Assembly: GCF_035956715.1 (NCBI RefSeq)
Contig: NZ_CP108381.1
Span: 1,736,001-1,800,000 of the forward strand
From: Nocardia sp. NBC_01329
GTDB taxonomy: Bacteria; Actinomycetota; Actinomycetes; Mycobacteriales; Mycobacteriaceae
Direction: 5' to 3'
DNA: 64,000 bases
The position numbers were made by a program, and so were the translations under genes. Below, in pieces: positions 41,137 to 49,266 of the stretch. The notes below the pieces were generated by a model that was not told the DNA's origin, did no database searches, and was given only the letters and a program-made list of their open reading frames with translations. Within the stretch, counting starts at the first letter, position 1. Each line of letters begins with the position of its first letter.

Positions 41137-41890
41137 GCGGCTTCACCAATTCGGGAAAGTACAGCGCGTCGATGGTCCCGCTGAGATATCCGGCACCTGA
41201 GGTTCCGCCGGTGCCCGGCTGGTCGGCGAGGTGTTTTCGCACGATCTCGAGATGCCGCAGCCGCCATTCCCGCAGATATGCGTCGATGCCCGCGAGCTGT
41301 TCGCAGATCTCGTATTCGACGCCGTGATGTCCGGCGGCATAGATGCCCTGGAAGATACCGACCAATTCCGGCGTGGTGTCGCGGCTTCGGCACCGATCCC
41401 CTTCGAGGAACCGCTTCGGCACCGGATGACCCCGCCGGTGCAGGTAACCGATCAGCTCATCGAACAGGCTCGGGCCGGTGGCGTACTCCGGCGCGAGATC
41501 CCGCCAGGCGGGATGCCGTCTCCCGAGCAGGAACTCCAACGCCCGATACTGTTCGGAATACATGCCGGACGCAGGACCGAGAAGCGGCCGGATCCGATGG
41601 AACGCGGCGGGTGTCAAGGTGTCCAGAATCAGCCATTGGTTGTTCAGCAGTAGCAGTATCTGCTGTGTTCGCGCCAGCTTGGGCACCACCGGCTCGTCCT
41701 TGCTGAACGCCTCCCGCGCCGCGGTCAGTTCGTGTAACAGGAGCTTGAACCACAGTTCGGTGGCCTGATGGAAGATGATGAACAGCATTTCGTCGTGCTC
41801 TTCGGGCTCGGTGCGCACCCGCTGCGCATCGAGTATCCGATCCAGGTTCAGGTACTCCAGATAGGCTGACCTGCCCTGGTCTCTGCTCAT
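41126..41890 (-). CDS. kynA: Tryptophan 2,3-dioxygenase family haem protein
   Basis: A 254-residue haem dioxygenase of the TDO family, slightly shorter than typical (about 280). The distal histidine lies in FIIFHQATELWFKLLLHEL near residue 41, the substrate-carboxylate arginine in EQYRALEFLLG near 116, the proximal His in WRLRHLEIVRKHL near 219, and the GTGGTSGAGYL loop near 232. The usual SGFQS before the arginine reads SGMYS, so substrate preference could differ from L-tryptophan; TDO-like enzymes acting on other indoles are known in antibiotic pathways. It is first in the operon. No other kynurenine-pathway gene is nearby, which argues against simple catabolism. Confidence 0.88.
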   Translation of the reverse strand: MSRDQGRSAYLEYLNLDRILDAQRVRTEPEEHDEMLFIIFHQATELWFKLLLHELTAAREAFSKDEPVVPKLARTQQILLLLNNQWLILDTLTPAAFHRIRPLLGPASGMYSEQYRALEFLLGRRHPAWRDLAPEYATGPSLFDELIGYLHRRGHPVPKRFLEGDRCRSRDTTPELVGIFQGIYAAGHHGVEYEICEQLAGIDAYLREWRLRHLEIVRKHLADQPGTGGTSGAGYLSGTIDALYFPELVKPHDI

Positions 41891-42775
41891 GAATTGCTCC
41901 GCTCATCTGGTCGGGTGCCGCCTCGCGCCCAGGCATGACGAGCTTCGCCGTCGAGGCGAGCCGAACACAGTCCGAGGTTGTGCCGTCGCCTACCGGACGA
42001 GATCGTCGGCGCGCACTGCTCGGTATTTGACACAGTCGTGAATTTAGCGTGCGAAACTCGGACGGAACGGATGCAAAACTTCCCATGGTTGGGCATTGAT
42101 GCGTCCGTATCGAGGCCGGAATCGATCGAGAGCTCGAACCCGGATGTGAGCCAGTCGGATACGGCTGCCGAGGCTACCCGAACCGGTCCCCGACCTGGTC
42201 TGCGACGGAGATGCAACCGATACGCGGGGTCCATGATCGCCCGCGCGACTCCGCCGCCGATACCTGATGGGCCTTTTTTGCGCGAGGCCGGTGCAGCCAC
42301 CGTGCCGGTCGGGTGTCGGGTGCCGGGTGCCGGGTACTCGGTTCTCCGGAATCCGGTCATCCAAGGGGCGACGGAGTCGCCGGTCCGAAAACCGCCCTAT
42401 CGCTAATTTGGCGGAAATGTGACATACAAAAACATTCTCGAGGGCGTACGGGTTCCCGTATCGAGGCGAGATCGCTCGCACGGGCGGCCGGATGGCGCGG
42501 GCTCCGGGTCGGCGCGGATCCTCGGCGAGCGGAATCCGTTGCAGAAATGCGGAATTGGGAAGCCGTTGCCGCGCAACAGCCTGGCCTGCGCTTCTGGGTA
42601 TCCTGCCCCGCTCGCCGGCCGGCCCGCAGGTGTCGGTGCGCCGCGCGGTGGTCGATCGCACTACTCTCACGCTTGCGGCCGATCCGTCACACCAATACTG
42701 TTCCGACACAGGAGATGTCCCATATCGGACAACTTCTCGGATCTGTTGTTGTTGCTTTCATTGGAGTTCCAGGCA
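41891..42775. other. Long divergent intergenic region of the tryptophan/P450/radical-SAM locus
   Basis: 885 bases separate the TDO operon (minus) from the CYP157-like gene (plus). I find no convincing gene; the open frame reaching back to 42419 lacks protein character before about 42776. The region contains a four-copy 7-bp repeat at 42310-42337 and AT-rich patches near 42020-42060 and 42395-42440 that could hold promoters for both directions. Such a long control region is unusual in this compact window. Confidence 0.45.
42310..42337 (+). repeat. 7-bp tandem repeat, four copies
   Basis: Four adjacent units: CGGGTGT, CGGGTGC, CGGGTGC and CGGGTAC. It lies in the long intergenic region upstream of the CYP157-like gene. 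No function is evident. Confidence 0.6.
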
Positions 42776-44038
42776 TTGACCAAGTCCCTACCGTCGCCCC
42801 GAACCGGCACCGCCGAATGCCCGTACTCCGCGCCCGGCCGGACCGATGTCCCGTCTCGGGATGCTCTGTACACCGAGGAGTATGCAGCCGATCCGCATCG
42901 TGTCTTCGCCTGGATGCGTAGTCGGCACCAGACGCTGGCGCCGGTGGAGCTGGCCCCTGGCATTCCGGCTACTTTGGTGATCGGGTATAATACCGCGATT
43001 CGGATCTTCAATGACCCCGAGCACTTTCCGGCCGACGCGCGTTCGTGGGAGAAGACCGTTCCTGCCGACCATCCACTCATGCCCATGATGGCCTGGCGTC
43101 CCAACGTGATGCGCAGCACCGGAACGGAACATGCCCGCTACCGGCAGGCGATCACATCTGCCCTCGATGGGGTCGATCTGTTCTCCATGCACCAGAATAT
43201 CGAAGCGGTTGCCGCTCCGCTGATCAACGACTTCTGCATGAACGGCGAAGCCGAGATCATCGGCCAGTACGCTTTCCCGCTGACCTTCCAGGTGCTCAAC
43301 GCCATGCTGGGTTGCCCACCGGGTCTCGGGCAGGACATTGCCGCCGGTATGGCTGCCATGTTCGAAGGCGGCGCCGCCGCCACCGACGCGGACGCCAGGA
43401 TCAACGAAGCGCTCTTGGAGCTGGTCGCGCTCAAGCGCGCCGAACCCGGCCGCGACATCACCTCTCGGCTGCTGGCCCACCCGGCGCGGCTCCAGGATTC
43501 GGAGATGGTGCACCAGTTGGCTGTGCTCTACGGGGCGGGGATCGAGCCACTGACAAACCTGACGGTCAACACCCTGCTGCTCATGATCACCGACCCCCGG
43601 TTCACCGGCACATCCGCGCCCGGTGCGGCCCCGACGACGCAGGACGCACTCAACGAATTGCTGTACACCGACCCCCCGATGGCGAACTACTGTCTCAGCT
43701 ACCCGAGGCAGCCGATCATGCTCGACGGAGTCTGGTTGCCCGCCGATCAGCCGGTAGTCATCGGCATGTCGGCCTGCAACAATGATCCGGCGATCCACTC
43801 GGGTCAGTACACCGACAACAACGCGCATCTGGCATGGGGTTCCGGTCCGCATGCCTGCCCGGCCAGGTCGATCGCCTACATGATTGCCCACAACGCGATC
43901 GATCAGTTGCTCGACGCGCTCCCCGAAATGCGGCTTGCCTGTCCGGTCGACCAACTGCGTTGGCGGCCCGGCCCTTTCCATCGTGCGCTGGCGGCGATGC
44001 CGGTGATGTTCCCGCCGTCTCCACCCCTCGGCTTTTGA
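42776..44038 (+). CDS. CYP157-like cytochrome P450 lacking the ExxR arginine
   Basis: About 420 residues from a TTG at 42776 with TTGGAG ten bases upstream; this start gives a length close to the paralogue at 61022 (414). The I-helix reads GAGIEPLTNLTVN, without the acid-Thr pair. The K-helix reads ALNELLYTDPPMANY, so the ExxR arginine is missing. The haem loop WGSGPHACPAR keeps the cysteine. As I recall, this combination is typical of the streptomycete CYP157 family, whose members sit in conservon operons. No conservon genes are here. It probably pairs with the radical SAM and second P450 genes downstream. Confidence 0.85.
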   Translation: MTKSLPSPRTGTAECPYSAPGRTDVPSRDALYTEEYAADPHRVFAWMRSRHQTLAPVELAPGIPATLVIGYNTAIRIFNDPEHFPADARSWEKTVPADHPLMPMMAWRPNVMRSTGTEHARYRQAITSALDGVDLFSMHQNIEAVAAPLINDFCMNGEAEIIGQYAFPLTFQVLNAMLGCPPGLGQDIAAGMAAMFEGGAAATDADARINEALLELVALKRAEPGRDITSRLLAHPARLQDSEMVHQLAVLYGAGIEPLTNLTVNTLLLMITDPRFTGTSAPGAAPTTQDALNELLYTDPPMANYCLSYPRQPIMLDGVWLPADQPVVIGMSACNNDPAIHSGQYTDNNAHLAWGSGPHACPARSIAYMIAHNAIDQLLDALPEMRLACPVDQLRWRPGPFHRALAAMPVMFPPSPPLGF

Positions 44039-44071
44039 TGTCGCTGTGATGTGGCCACATGCGGCTGCAGC

Positions 44072-44191
44072 ATGGATGTTTCAGATTTCGCGAGCACGCT
44101 GCGCTGCGGCCGCACGGCATGGTTGTGTACATTATTCGAATCGAATAACGTTGCGCCGGAACAAGTCCTGCGAACACCGGATGGATCGTAA
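44072..44191 (+). CDS. Speculative 39-residue peptide, possible precursor
   Basis: A short open frame directly upstream of the radical SAM gene. The peptide has an acidic start (MDVSDFAST), two cysteines and a tryptophan (LRCGRTAWLC) and a polar end (VLRTPDGS). Radical SAM/P450 neighbours and size would fit a ribosomally made peptide precursor, but no clear ribosome site precedes it and overlapping frames of similar length exist (for example 44059-44148). Treat it as a hypothesis only. Confidence 0.2.
   Translation: MDVSDFASTLRCGRTAWLCTLFESNNVAPEQVLRTPDGS
44132..44148. promoter_or_regulatory. 17-bp palindrome in the radical SAM upstream region
   Basis: TTATTCGA-A-TCGAATAA has perfect 8-base arms around one base. 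It is AT-rich and lies about 280 bases before the radical SAM start. A regulator site is possible; no candidate regulator is adjacent. Confidence 0.4.
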
Positions 44192-44310
44192 AAAACGTCA
44201 GGGATGAGGCGAGAGGATCGCGCTGTAGCCAGGTCTATTCTAGAATTGTTTGTAGCGCTAACGAGGCCAATACCATACGACCGCTCCGTATCCGCATTCT
44301 CACCCATCAT

Positions 44311-44333
44311 CTGCCGATCCGATGATTCGGCAG
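44311..44333 (+). other. Hairpin upstream of the radical SAM gene
   Basis: CTGCCGA and TCGGCAG form a 7-bp stem with a 9-base loop about 95 bases before the start codon. It could be a weak attenuator or a terminator of the upstream P450 transcript; no T-run follows. Confidence 0.3.
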
Positions 44334-44426
44334 GGCATCGGCGAGCACGTCAGTTTCTGGCATGCTCCACTCGCCGGTGACATCTAGCAACGCGCAACCT
44401 TGCCGTATCGCACCGAGGAGGATGTC

Positions 44427-45554
44427 GTGGCTCAGCCTGTTTTCCTGGACGTCAGGCCAAGTAAGGAACGCATTTTAACCCGAGCAGTCGAACTCGCGCA
44501 AGAGGATCCGGCGTTGGCCGAACGGTTGATGCGCGTGAACGACGTCGCCCGAGGTATTCGAACGGTGGAGGTCTGGGTTACCGACGCGTGTAATCTGCGG
44601 TGCAAGGGGTGCTGGTTCTTCGAACACGATATGGACAAGCAGAGCATCGAGATTCGTGATCTGGGCACGATCCGTGCGTTCGCCGAAGACCTGCGCGATT
44701 CCAAGAAGATCACCAGCACGCTGCTGATCGGCGGTGAGCCTGCGTTGGTCCTGGATCGAGTCCGTGTGTTCGCGGAGACGATTCGCAATGTCACGGTGGT
44801 GACGAACGGGACCCGGCCGATTCCGTACGACGGTCTGGAAGATCTCGCCATCGCGGTGTCCCTGTGGGGCGGCGGCCCGGTCGACGACGAGTTGCGTGGT
44901 CACGGGCCCAACGGCCGGCGGATCAGCGGGTTGTTCGGCAGAGCGCTACGCACCTATGCGGGCGACCCGCGGGCCACCTGGGTCTACACCCTCAGCGAGG
45001 CCGGGATGCCGTACCTCGAACGGACCGTCGAGGCCATCGCCGACAACGGCAACCAGATCAACTTCGGCTACTACAGCGACAACGGCACCGATCCCACCGC
45101 GCGGCTACGCAATGAAGAGCAGGTGCTCCAGGAAATGATCCGAATGCGCGAAACCTATCCCGATACCGTTCTCGGGCATCCCTATTACTTCCGCACACTG
45201 GTCACCGGCCGCACGCATTGGGGCACCTTCGGCGCGGAGACATGCCCCAGCATCAGCAACGATCACCCGGCGCACGCCCAGCGCCTGACCGAGGGGCATC
45301 CGATCGTCGGCCGCTTCAACGCGTACCGGACCGATCACAGTGTCCAGTACTGCGCCACCACCGGAGACTGCGACAACTGCCGGGACAGTCAAGCTGTGTG
45401 GAGCTGGTTGCTGGTCAATATGCATCGTTTCCTGGGCGATCGCGACCAGCTGGACACCTGGGTGACGTTGGCCGAGAACTTCTACCGCCAGTACTACTGG
45501 TCCAGCTACCATCCCGCTCGACAGGCCCCCGCCGAATCGGCTGTCGGCGCCTAG
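44427..45554 (+). CDS. Radical SAM enzyme, function unknown
   Basis: A 375-residue radical SAM protein starting at GTG 44427, six bases after GAGGAGG. The cluster-binding motif is CNLRCKGCWFF (C-x3-C-x2-C) near residues 55-65, followed by the SAM-binding GGEPAL near 103 and TNGTRP near 126. The C-terminal part has further cysteines (AETCPS near 272; YCATTGDCDNC near 310-320) that may bind an auxiliary iron-sulfur cluster. There is no B12 domain and no RiPP recognition element at the N-terminus that I can see. It is 12 bases upstream of a P450 gene. The substrate is unknown; peptide or small-molecule modification are both possible. Confidence 0.85.
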   Translation: MAQPVFLDVRPSKERILTRAVELAQEDPALAERLMRVNDVARGIRTVEVWVTDACNLRCKGCWFFEHDMDKQSIEIRDLGTIRAFAEDLRDSKKITSTLLIGGEPALVLDRVRVFAETIRNVTVVTNGTRPIPYDGLEDLAIAVSLWGGGPVDDELRGHGPNGRRISGLFGRALRTYAGDPRATWVYTLSEAGMPYLERTVEAIADNGNQINFGYYSDNGTDPTARLRNEEQVLQEMIRMRETYPDTVLGHPYYFRTLVTGRTHWGTFGAETCPSISNDHPAHAQRLTEGHPIVGRFNAYRTDHSVQYCATTGDCDNCRDSQAVWSWLLVNMHRFLGDRDQLDTWVTLAENFYRQYYWSSYHPARQAPAESAVGA

Positions 45555-45566
45555 CGACAACCGACC

Positions 45567-46793
45567 ATGACAACAATGTCTCTGGAGAAGGCGCGGCTCT
45601 TCTCGGATGTCCTTCGTGGTGACCCGGGCGCCCGGATCCTCTGGGCGCGGCCGGGGGCCGACCGGCATCGGCAATACGAGAAGGTCCGCGCTCGCGGGGC
45701 CCTGGCCACCAGCCGCCGCGGCCTGCTGTTCACCGCCTCCCATGCCCTCAGCCACCAGGTGCTCACCAGCAGCGACTTCGGCCCGGCGCCCATCGGTGCG
45801 TCGGCCCGCCGGCGTAACGCGACCGGCGACACCACTCTCGTACATCCGGTCGACGACTCCTTTCTGAAGCTGGAACCACCCCGGCATACGGAGCTACGCT
45901 CTCTCGTCGCTCCCACATTCCACCGGCGCGAACTCGCCGATCTCGGGCCCCGGATCGAGAAGATCGTCGAACACCGCCTGAACGAGCTTCCACGCGGTCA
46001 GGTCACCGATTTGATCACCAACTATGCCGAAGCCGTGCCCATGGCGATGATCTCTCATATTCTCGGCCTACCGGATACGGAGGCGCCGCGTTTCGCTGCC
46101 TGGGGAAATGTGCTCGCCTCGCTGCTGGACGGCGCCAGAACAGCGCAGGAACGGCAGCGTTCCCGTGCTCTCGTCACGGAGATGACGGCGTATTTCAGGG
46201 ATCGCCTGAACCACGTCGACCAGGAGAAAACCGGGCTCATCGCCGGTTTGGCGCGGCAATGCCCGGCACGGTCGACCCCGCGCGAGGCAATCGCCACCTG
46301 CGGCATGCTGCTGGTCGGCGGTTTCGGCACCACCACCCACCTCCTCGGGAACACCCTGCACACACTGCTGCGGCGACCCCACCTCCGGCCGGCCGACGGC
46401 GATTACACGGCGGTGATCGAAGAATCCCTGCGCTACGACACCCCCGTCCAGTACGTCGTCCGGGTCGCCAAGACCGATACTCGGCTCGCCGGTCGGGCCA
46501 TCACCGCGGGTACGCCGATAGTGCTTCTGCTTGCCGCCGCGAATCGTGATCCGGAGATTTTCACCGAACCACATCTATTCGACCCCCGACGCCGGGAACC
46601 TCATCGCCACCTCACCTTCGGTGCCGGGATCCACTTCTGTATCGGCGCCGCGCTGGCCCGCGCGGAGGCGGCCATCGCCGTCCAACGCTTCTTCGAAAGG
46701 TATCCGGACGCCCACATCGCGGGAAAGCCCGATCTCCTGCATTCCCGCGCGCTTCACGGTTTGCGCCGACTGCCTGTCGTCCTCGGGACCTGA
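45567..46793 (+). CDS. Cytochrome P450 with altered I-helix
   Basis: A 408-residue P450. ExxR is intact (EESLRYD near residue 288) and the haem loop is FGAGIHFCIGAALAR near 350-364. In the I-helix the acid of the usual AGxET is replaced: LLVGGFGTTTHLLGN, so Gly precedes Thr-Thr. Loss of this acid changes proton delivery and is seen in P450s with special chemistry. It follows the radical SAM gene by 12 bases and is surely co-transcribed with it. Confidence 0.9.
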   Translation: MTTMSLEKARLFSDVLRGDPGARILWARPGADRHRQYEKVRARGALATSRRGLLFTASHALSHQVLTSSDFGPAPIGASARRRNATGDTTLVHPVDDSFLKLEPPRHTELRSLVAPTFHRRELADLGPRIEKIVEHRLNELPRGQVTDLITNYAEAVPMAMISHILGLPDTEAPRFAAWGNVLASLLDGARTAQERQRSRALVTEMTAYFRDRLNHVDQEKTGLIAGLARQCPARSTPREAIATCGMLLVGGFGTTTHLLGNTLHTLLRRPHLRPADGDYTAVIEESLRYDTPVQYVVRVAKTDTRLAGRAITAGTPIVLLLAAANRDPEIFTEPHLFDPRRREPHRHLTFGAGIHFCIGAALARAEAAIAVQRFFERYPDAHIAGKPDLLHSRALHGLRRLPVVLGT

Positions 46794-46969
46794 GTCGAGG
46801 GGGTGGGAAGAGGCCCGGTCCGCACTGTGGCTGCCGCGGCAAGTATTTGGATGAGCGCCCCGCACTGTGACGAACCTGGTCGAGGATCCGACGTTGTGGG
46901 AGCCCGTTCTCGGTGTACTCAACGATTTACCAGCACGATCCGTCGAGGAAGCCAGTGGATAATTGCCGC

Positions 46970-47446
46970 ATGGACCCATCAGACGGCCACACCACCGAAC
47001 TCGTTCTGAGCATCGAAGAGTGCGACGCCGTCCGGGCAGCCCTCACCGAGGTAACCCGGCCCGGAGACGGAGAACAAGCCCCCTCCCTCAACTATCTTCT
47101 CGCAAGGTGGAGGGGGCTGGTGAATGAAGCGGAGGAGGCATATCCGTGGTGCGCGTCGGAGTTCAGCAACGATCTCTATTGCCGGGACATGCTCGGGGAA
47201 GTCTGGCCGCTGTTGCCTCCACGTGCCCGCCGGATTGTGCAACCGGACCTCGATCGCATCGACGAGCGCTATCGACGCGCGACGGTCCCTTGGCCCGGCC
47301 GCCCCGAGGACGGGGCTCAATGGTGGCAATGGCGTGTTCCCCGACGCATTGAGATCGAGGCCTCAGAGCAACGAGATCCGGACTGGCCGATGGGATGGGC
47401 AATGATGCCGTTCCCCCGGCCCACTTCCGTGGAGGTCGTCACCTAG
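46970..47446 (+). CDS. Hypothetical cytoplasmic protein
   Basis: A 158-residue protein without recognisable domain. Helical segments dominate the first half (SIEECDAVRAALTEV, LNYLLARWRGLVNEAEEAY), while the second half is Trp/Pro-rich (AQWWQWRVPRRIE). No signal or membrane segment. A ribosome site is not clear near the ATG, so a different start is possible. Codon pattern looks coding throughout. Confidence 0.6.
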   Translation: MDPSDGHTTELVLSIEECDAVRAALTEVTRPGDGEQAPSLNYLLARWRGLVNEAEEAYPWCASEFSNDLYCRDMLGEVWPLLPPRARRIVQPDLDRIDERYRRATVPWPGRPEDGAQWWQWRVPRRIEIEASEQRDPDWPMGWAMMPFPRPTSVEVVT

Positions 47447-47487
47447 CCTCGGTATGAGGCTGATCAGCGAAACGCGAGGGCCGGACC

Positions 47488-47520
47488 GGCACTCAGCTGG
47501 CATCTGGCATGCTGAGTGCC
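47488..47520. promoter_or_regulatory. Perfect inverted repeat directly before a start codon
   Basis: GGCACTCAGC and GCTGAGTGCC (10-base arms) flank a 13-base spacer that itself contains TGGCAT twice. The right arm ends on the base before ATG 47521. It may be an operator, or the terminator of the gene ending at 47446; in RNA it would occupy the place of a ribosome site. Confidence 0.6.
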
Positions 47521-47883
47521 ATGGAGAATGACTTGCGGGAGGCTGAGCGGCGACTCCAGGCTGCGCAGCTGGCCGGGGACGTCCAGGCGCTGGATGAGTT
47601 GCTCGACGACCGGCTGATCTTCACCCTCGGCTCGGACACGTTCACCAAGGCGGATGATCTCGAGCTGCACCGCACTGGGGCTCAGATCATGAGCAGGCTC
47701 GAGGAAGAACAGCTGAAGGTACTGGTGGAAGGGACGACCGGGGTCACTTGGTTCCTCGGCGTCGTCGAGGGCAGCGTTCATGGGTCACCATTCGCAGCCA
47801 GGATGCGCTATACCCGTGCCTGGGCGCACGACGATTCGCGTGGCTGGCGGGTCGTTGCCGCTCATGCCTCGGCGGTCGAGTAG
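47521..47883 (+). CDS. SnoaL/DUF4440-type small protein (NTF2-like fold)
   Basis: A 120-residue protein with the cone-shaped NTF2-like pattern: an N-terminal helix DLREAERRLQAAQLAGDVQALDELLDDRLIF, then strands FTKADDLELH, KVLVEGTTGVTWFLGVVEG and a final RGWRVVAAHASAV. ATG 47521 is preferred; ATG 47509 lies within the inverted repeat before it. Members are small binding proteins or enzymes (ketosteroid-isomerase-like). No specific function can be given. Confidence 0.75.
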   Translation: MENDLREAERRLQAAQLAGDVQALDELLDDRLIFTLGSDTFTKADDLELHRTGAQIMSRLEEEQLKVLVEGTTGVTWFLGVVEGSVHGSPFAARMRYTRAWAHDDSRGWRVVAAHASAVE

Positions 47884-48567
47884 TTCGAAGAGTTCGCCCA
47901 CGTTGACCGGGGTCGTCCGAACCGCGCCGGGAAGTCGTCGCCCGAACCTATCTGCTGGCCGGGAATCTCCTCGGTCTCGCCGAGGGAACCACCTGACAGT
48001 GCTGCGTTCGGCAAGGGGCACCTCGGCAAACGGGCAGCTGCGGCCGGGGTCTTGTGTCAGGCGCCCGGTAACCGGATCTCGGTGTTCGGTTCCGCAGCCT
48101 CTGTCCTGAGTGTGGGGCCGCCGGGGTTGCTTCCTACCCGCTCGGTCGATGCGGCACGGGTGATGACGGACAAGCCGGGGGGCTTCGGTACCGGGGCCGG
48201 TATCGATCTCGATCCTGCGTGCCGCCCAGCACCGCACTCGTGGCCACCCTGGCCCGGGACCGGTGCCGATCGGGCCCGGATGGCGGTAGCGGTGGACGCC
48301 CGCCAATGCGGCGGGCGGGGCTGCCGAGATGTCGACGCGGACTCCTGCGGTATCGCTGAGTTCGGCCCGCTGTCCGATATCGCCGCGTGATCGAAATGGG
48401 GCGCAAGCAACGGTCGAGTCTCGCATAGCGAACATTTCCGGAGGCCCATTGGCGGTGGATCCGTGACCGTCTAACCTCCCGAATGGGAAACGCTGAGTCG
48501 CCTTGAAACCGCCAGGGCAGGCCAGTCCGCGATGCCGTAGCGCATATCTACCCGATGTGAGTGCCCT
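47884..48567. other. 684-base region without a clear gene
   Basis: Several open frames cross this GC-rich stretch on both strands (the longest about 216 codons on the minus strand, 47785-48435) but they overlap each other, are Arg/Pro-rich and show no domain-like pattern. I call no gene. It may hold a degraded gene or the promoter of the STAS gene. Confidence 0.4.
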
Positions 48568-49188
48568 ATGAAACCAACTGCCGCCTCCTCCTCGTTGTCC
48601 TCTGCTTCTCCCGCGTTGCTGTCGAGGTCACCCGGTGACCAGCTGATATTCCGGACCCGATGTCGCGGGGAGGTTGTAGTTCTCTCCGTGCGTGGACAGG
48701 CCGACGCGTTCACCCTTCAGCTGTGGCGGCAACAGGTACGGCACGCCGCCGAGGCGACCGCGGGCGCAGGCTTGATCATCGACGCGACCCGGTTGGATTT
48801 CCTGTCGCTTCGTACATTGGCGGCCTTGGCCGACGACGCGCACCATTACCGACGCGATGGCCTCGAGGTGTGCCTGGTCACCTCGGACCTGCGAATCGGT
48901 CACCTCGCCGCCCGCGATCCGCGTACCGCGCAGCTGCAAGTGCGTTCGACCGTGGTCAGCGCAATGACGGCTATCCAGCTGAACCGTCGGGCGACATCGG
49001 CCACCGGGCGCCGCCGTGCCGACCGGACACCACAGATCGCCCCCGACGGGCCGAGGACCCTACCGAACGGACGCCCGCACTACCGGGCCGGGCAAACCGT
49101 GGCCTTTCGTGGCGGGCGCCCCGACACCGCGACTCCATCGGTGCCGGGCAGGCACCGGAGGGCGAGGACCGACGACGGTACTGGGTGA
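48568..49188 (+). CDS. STAS-domain protein (anti-sigma factor antagonist-like)
   Basis: A 206-residue protein. Residues 20-125 form a STAS domain: RCRGEVVVLSVRGQADAFT, then AGLIIDATRLDFLSLRTLAALADDA, where the serine in DFLS occupies the usual phosphorylation site, then LEVCLVTSD. The last 75 residues are Arg/Pro/Thr-rich and disordered. In actinobacteria such proteins work with anti-sigma kinases in stress signalling; no kinase or sigma gene is adjacent. The start is the ATG at 48568, with a weak ribosome site. Confidence 0.75.
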   Translation: MKPTAASSSLSSASPALLSRSPGDQLIFRTRCRGEVVVLSVRGQADAFTLQLWRQQVRHAAEATAGAGLIIDATRLDFLSLRTLAALADDAHHYRRDGLEVCLVTSDLRIGHLAARDPRTAQLQVRSTVVSAMTAIQLNRRATSATGRRRADRTPQIAPDGPRTLPNGRPHYRAGQTVAFRGGRPDTATPSVPGRHRRARTDDGTG

Positions 49189-49266
49189 CCATGGTCGGGC
49201 CCGATCTGTTCGAGCAGGATTTCCGCAGGTCCGCCGGGCTAGCGGCCTCGGCCGGCGGGTCTGCGA

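Larger units (their letters stand above)
44039..44426. other. 388-base gap between P450 and radical SAM genes
   Basis: The region is less GC-rich than its neighbours and contains a palindrome (44132-44148), a hairpin (44311-44333) and one small open frame of 39 codons (44072-44191), listed separately. The ribosome site of the radical SAM gene is at its end (GAGGAGG, 44414-44420). A promoter for the radical SAM/P450 pair is likely here. Confidence 0.5.

Noticed and set aside
42419..42775. N-terminal extension of the CYP157-like frame back to 42419
   Set aside because: The extra 119 residues are Arg/Gly/Pro-rich without P450 similarity and the paralogue at 61022 lacks them; a TTG at 42776 with a ribosome site gives the right length.
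44059..44148. 29-codon alternative frame for a precursor peptide
   Set aside because: It overlaps the 39-codon frame, lacks a ribosome site and is Arg/His-rich without a leader-core pattern.
42776..46793. Streptomyces-type conservon (cvn) operon
   Set aside because: The P450 resembles the conservon CYP157 family, but no sensor kinase, roadblock, DUF742 or GTPase gene is adjacent.
47785..48435. 216-codon minus-strand frame in the gap before the STAS gene
   Set aside because: Arg/Pro-rich, overlaps the SnoaL-like gene end, and shows no domain pattern; typical of GC-rich shadow frames.
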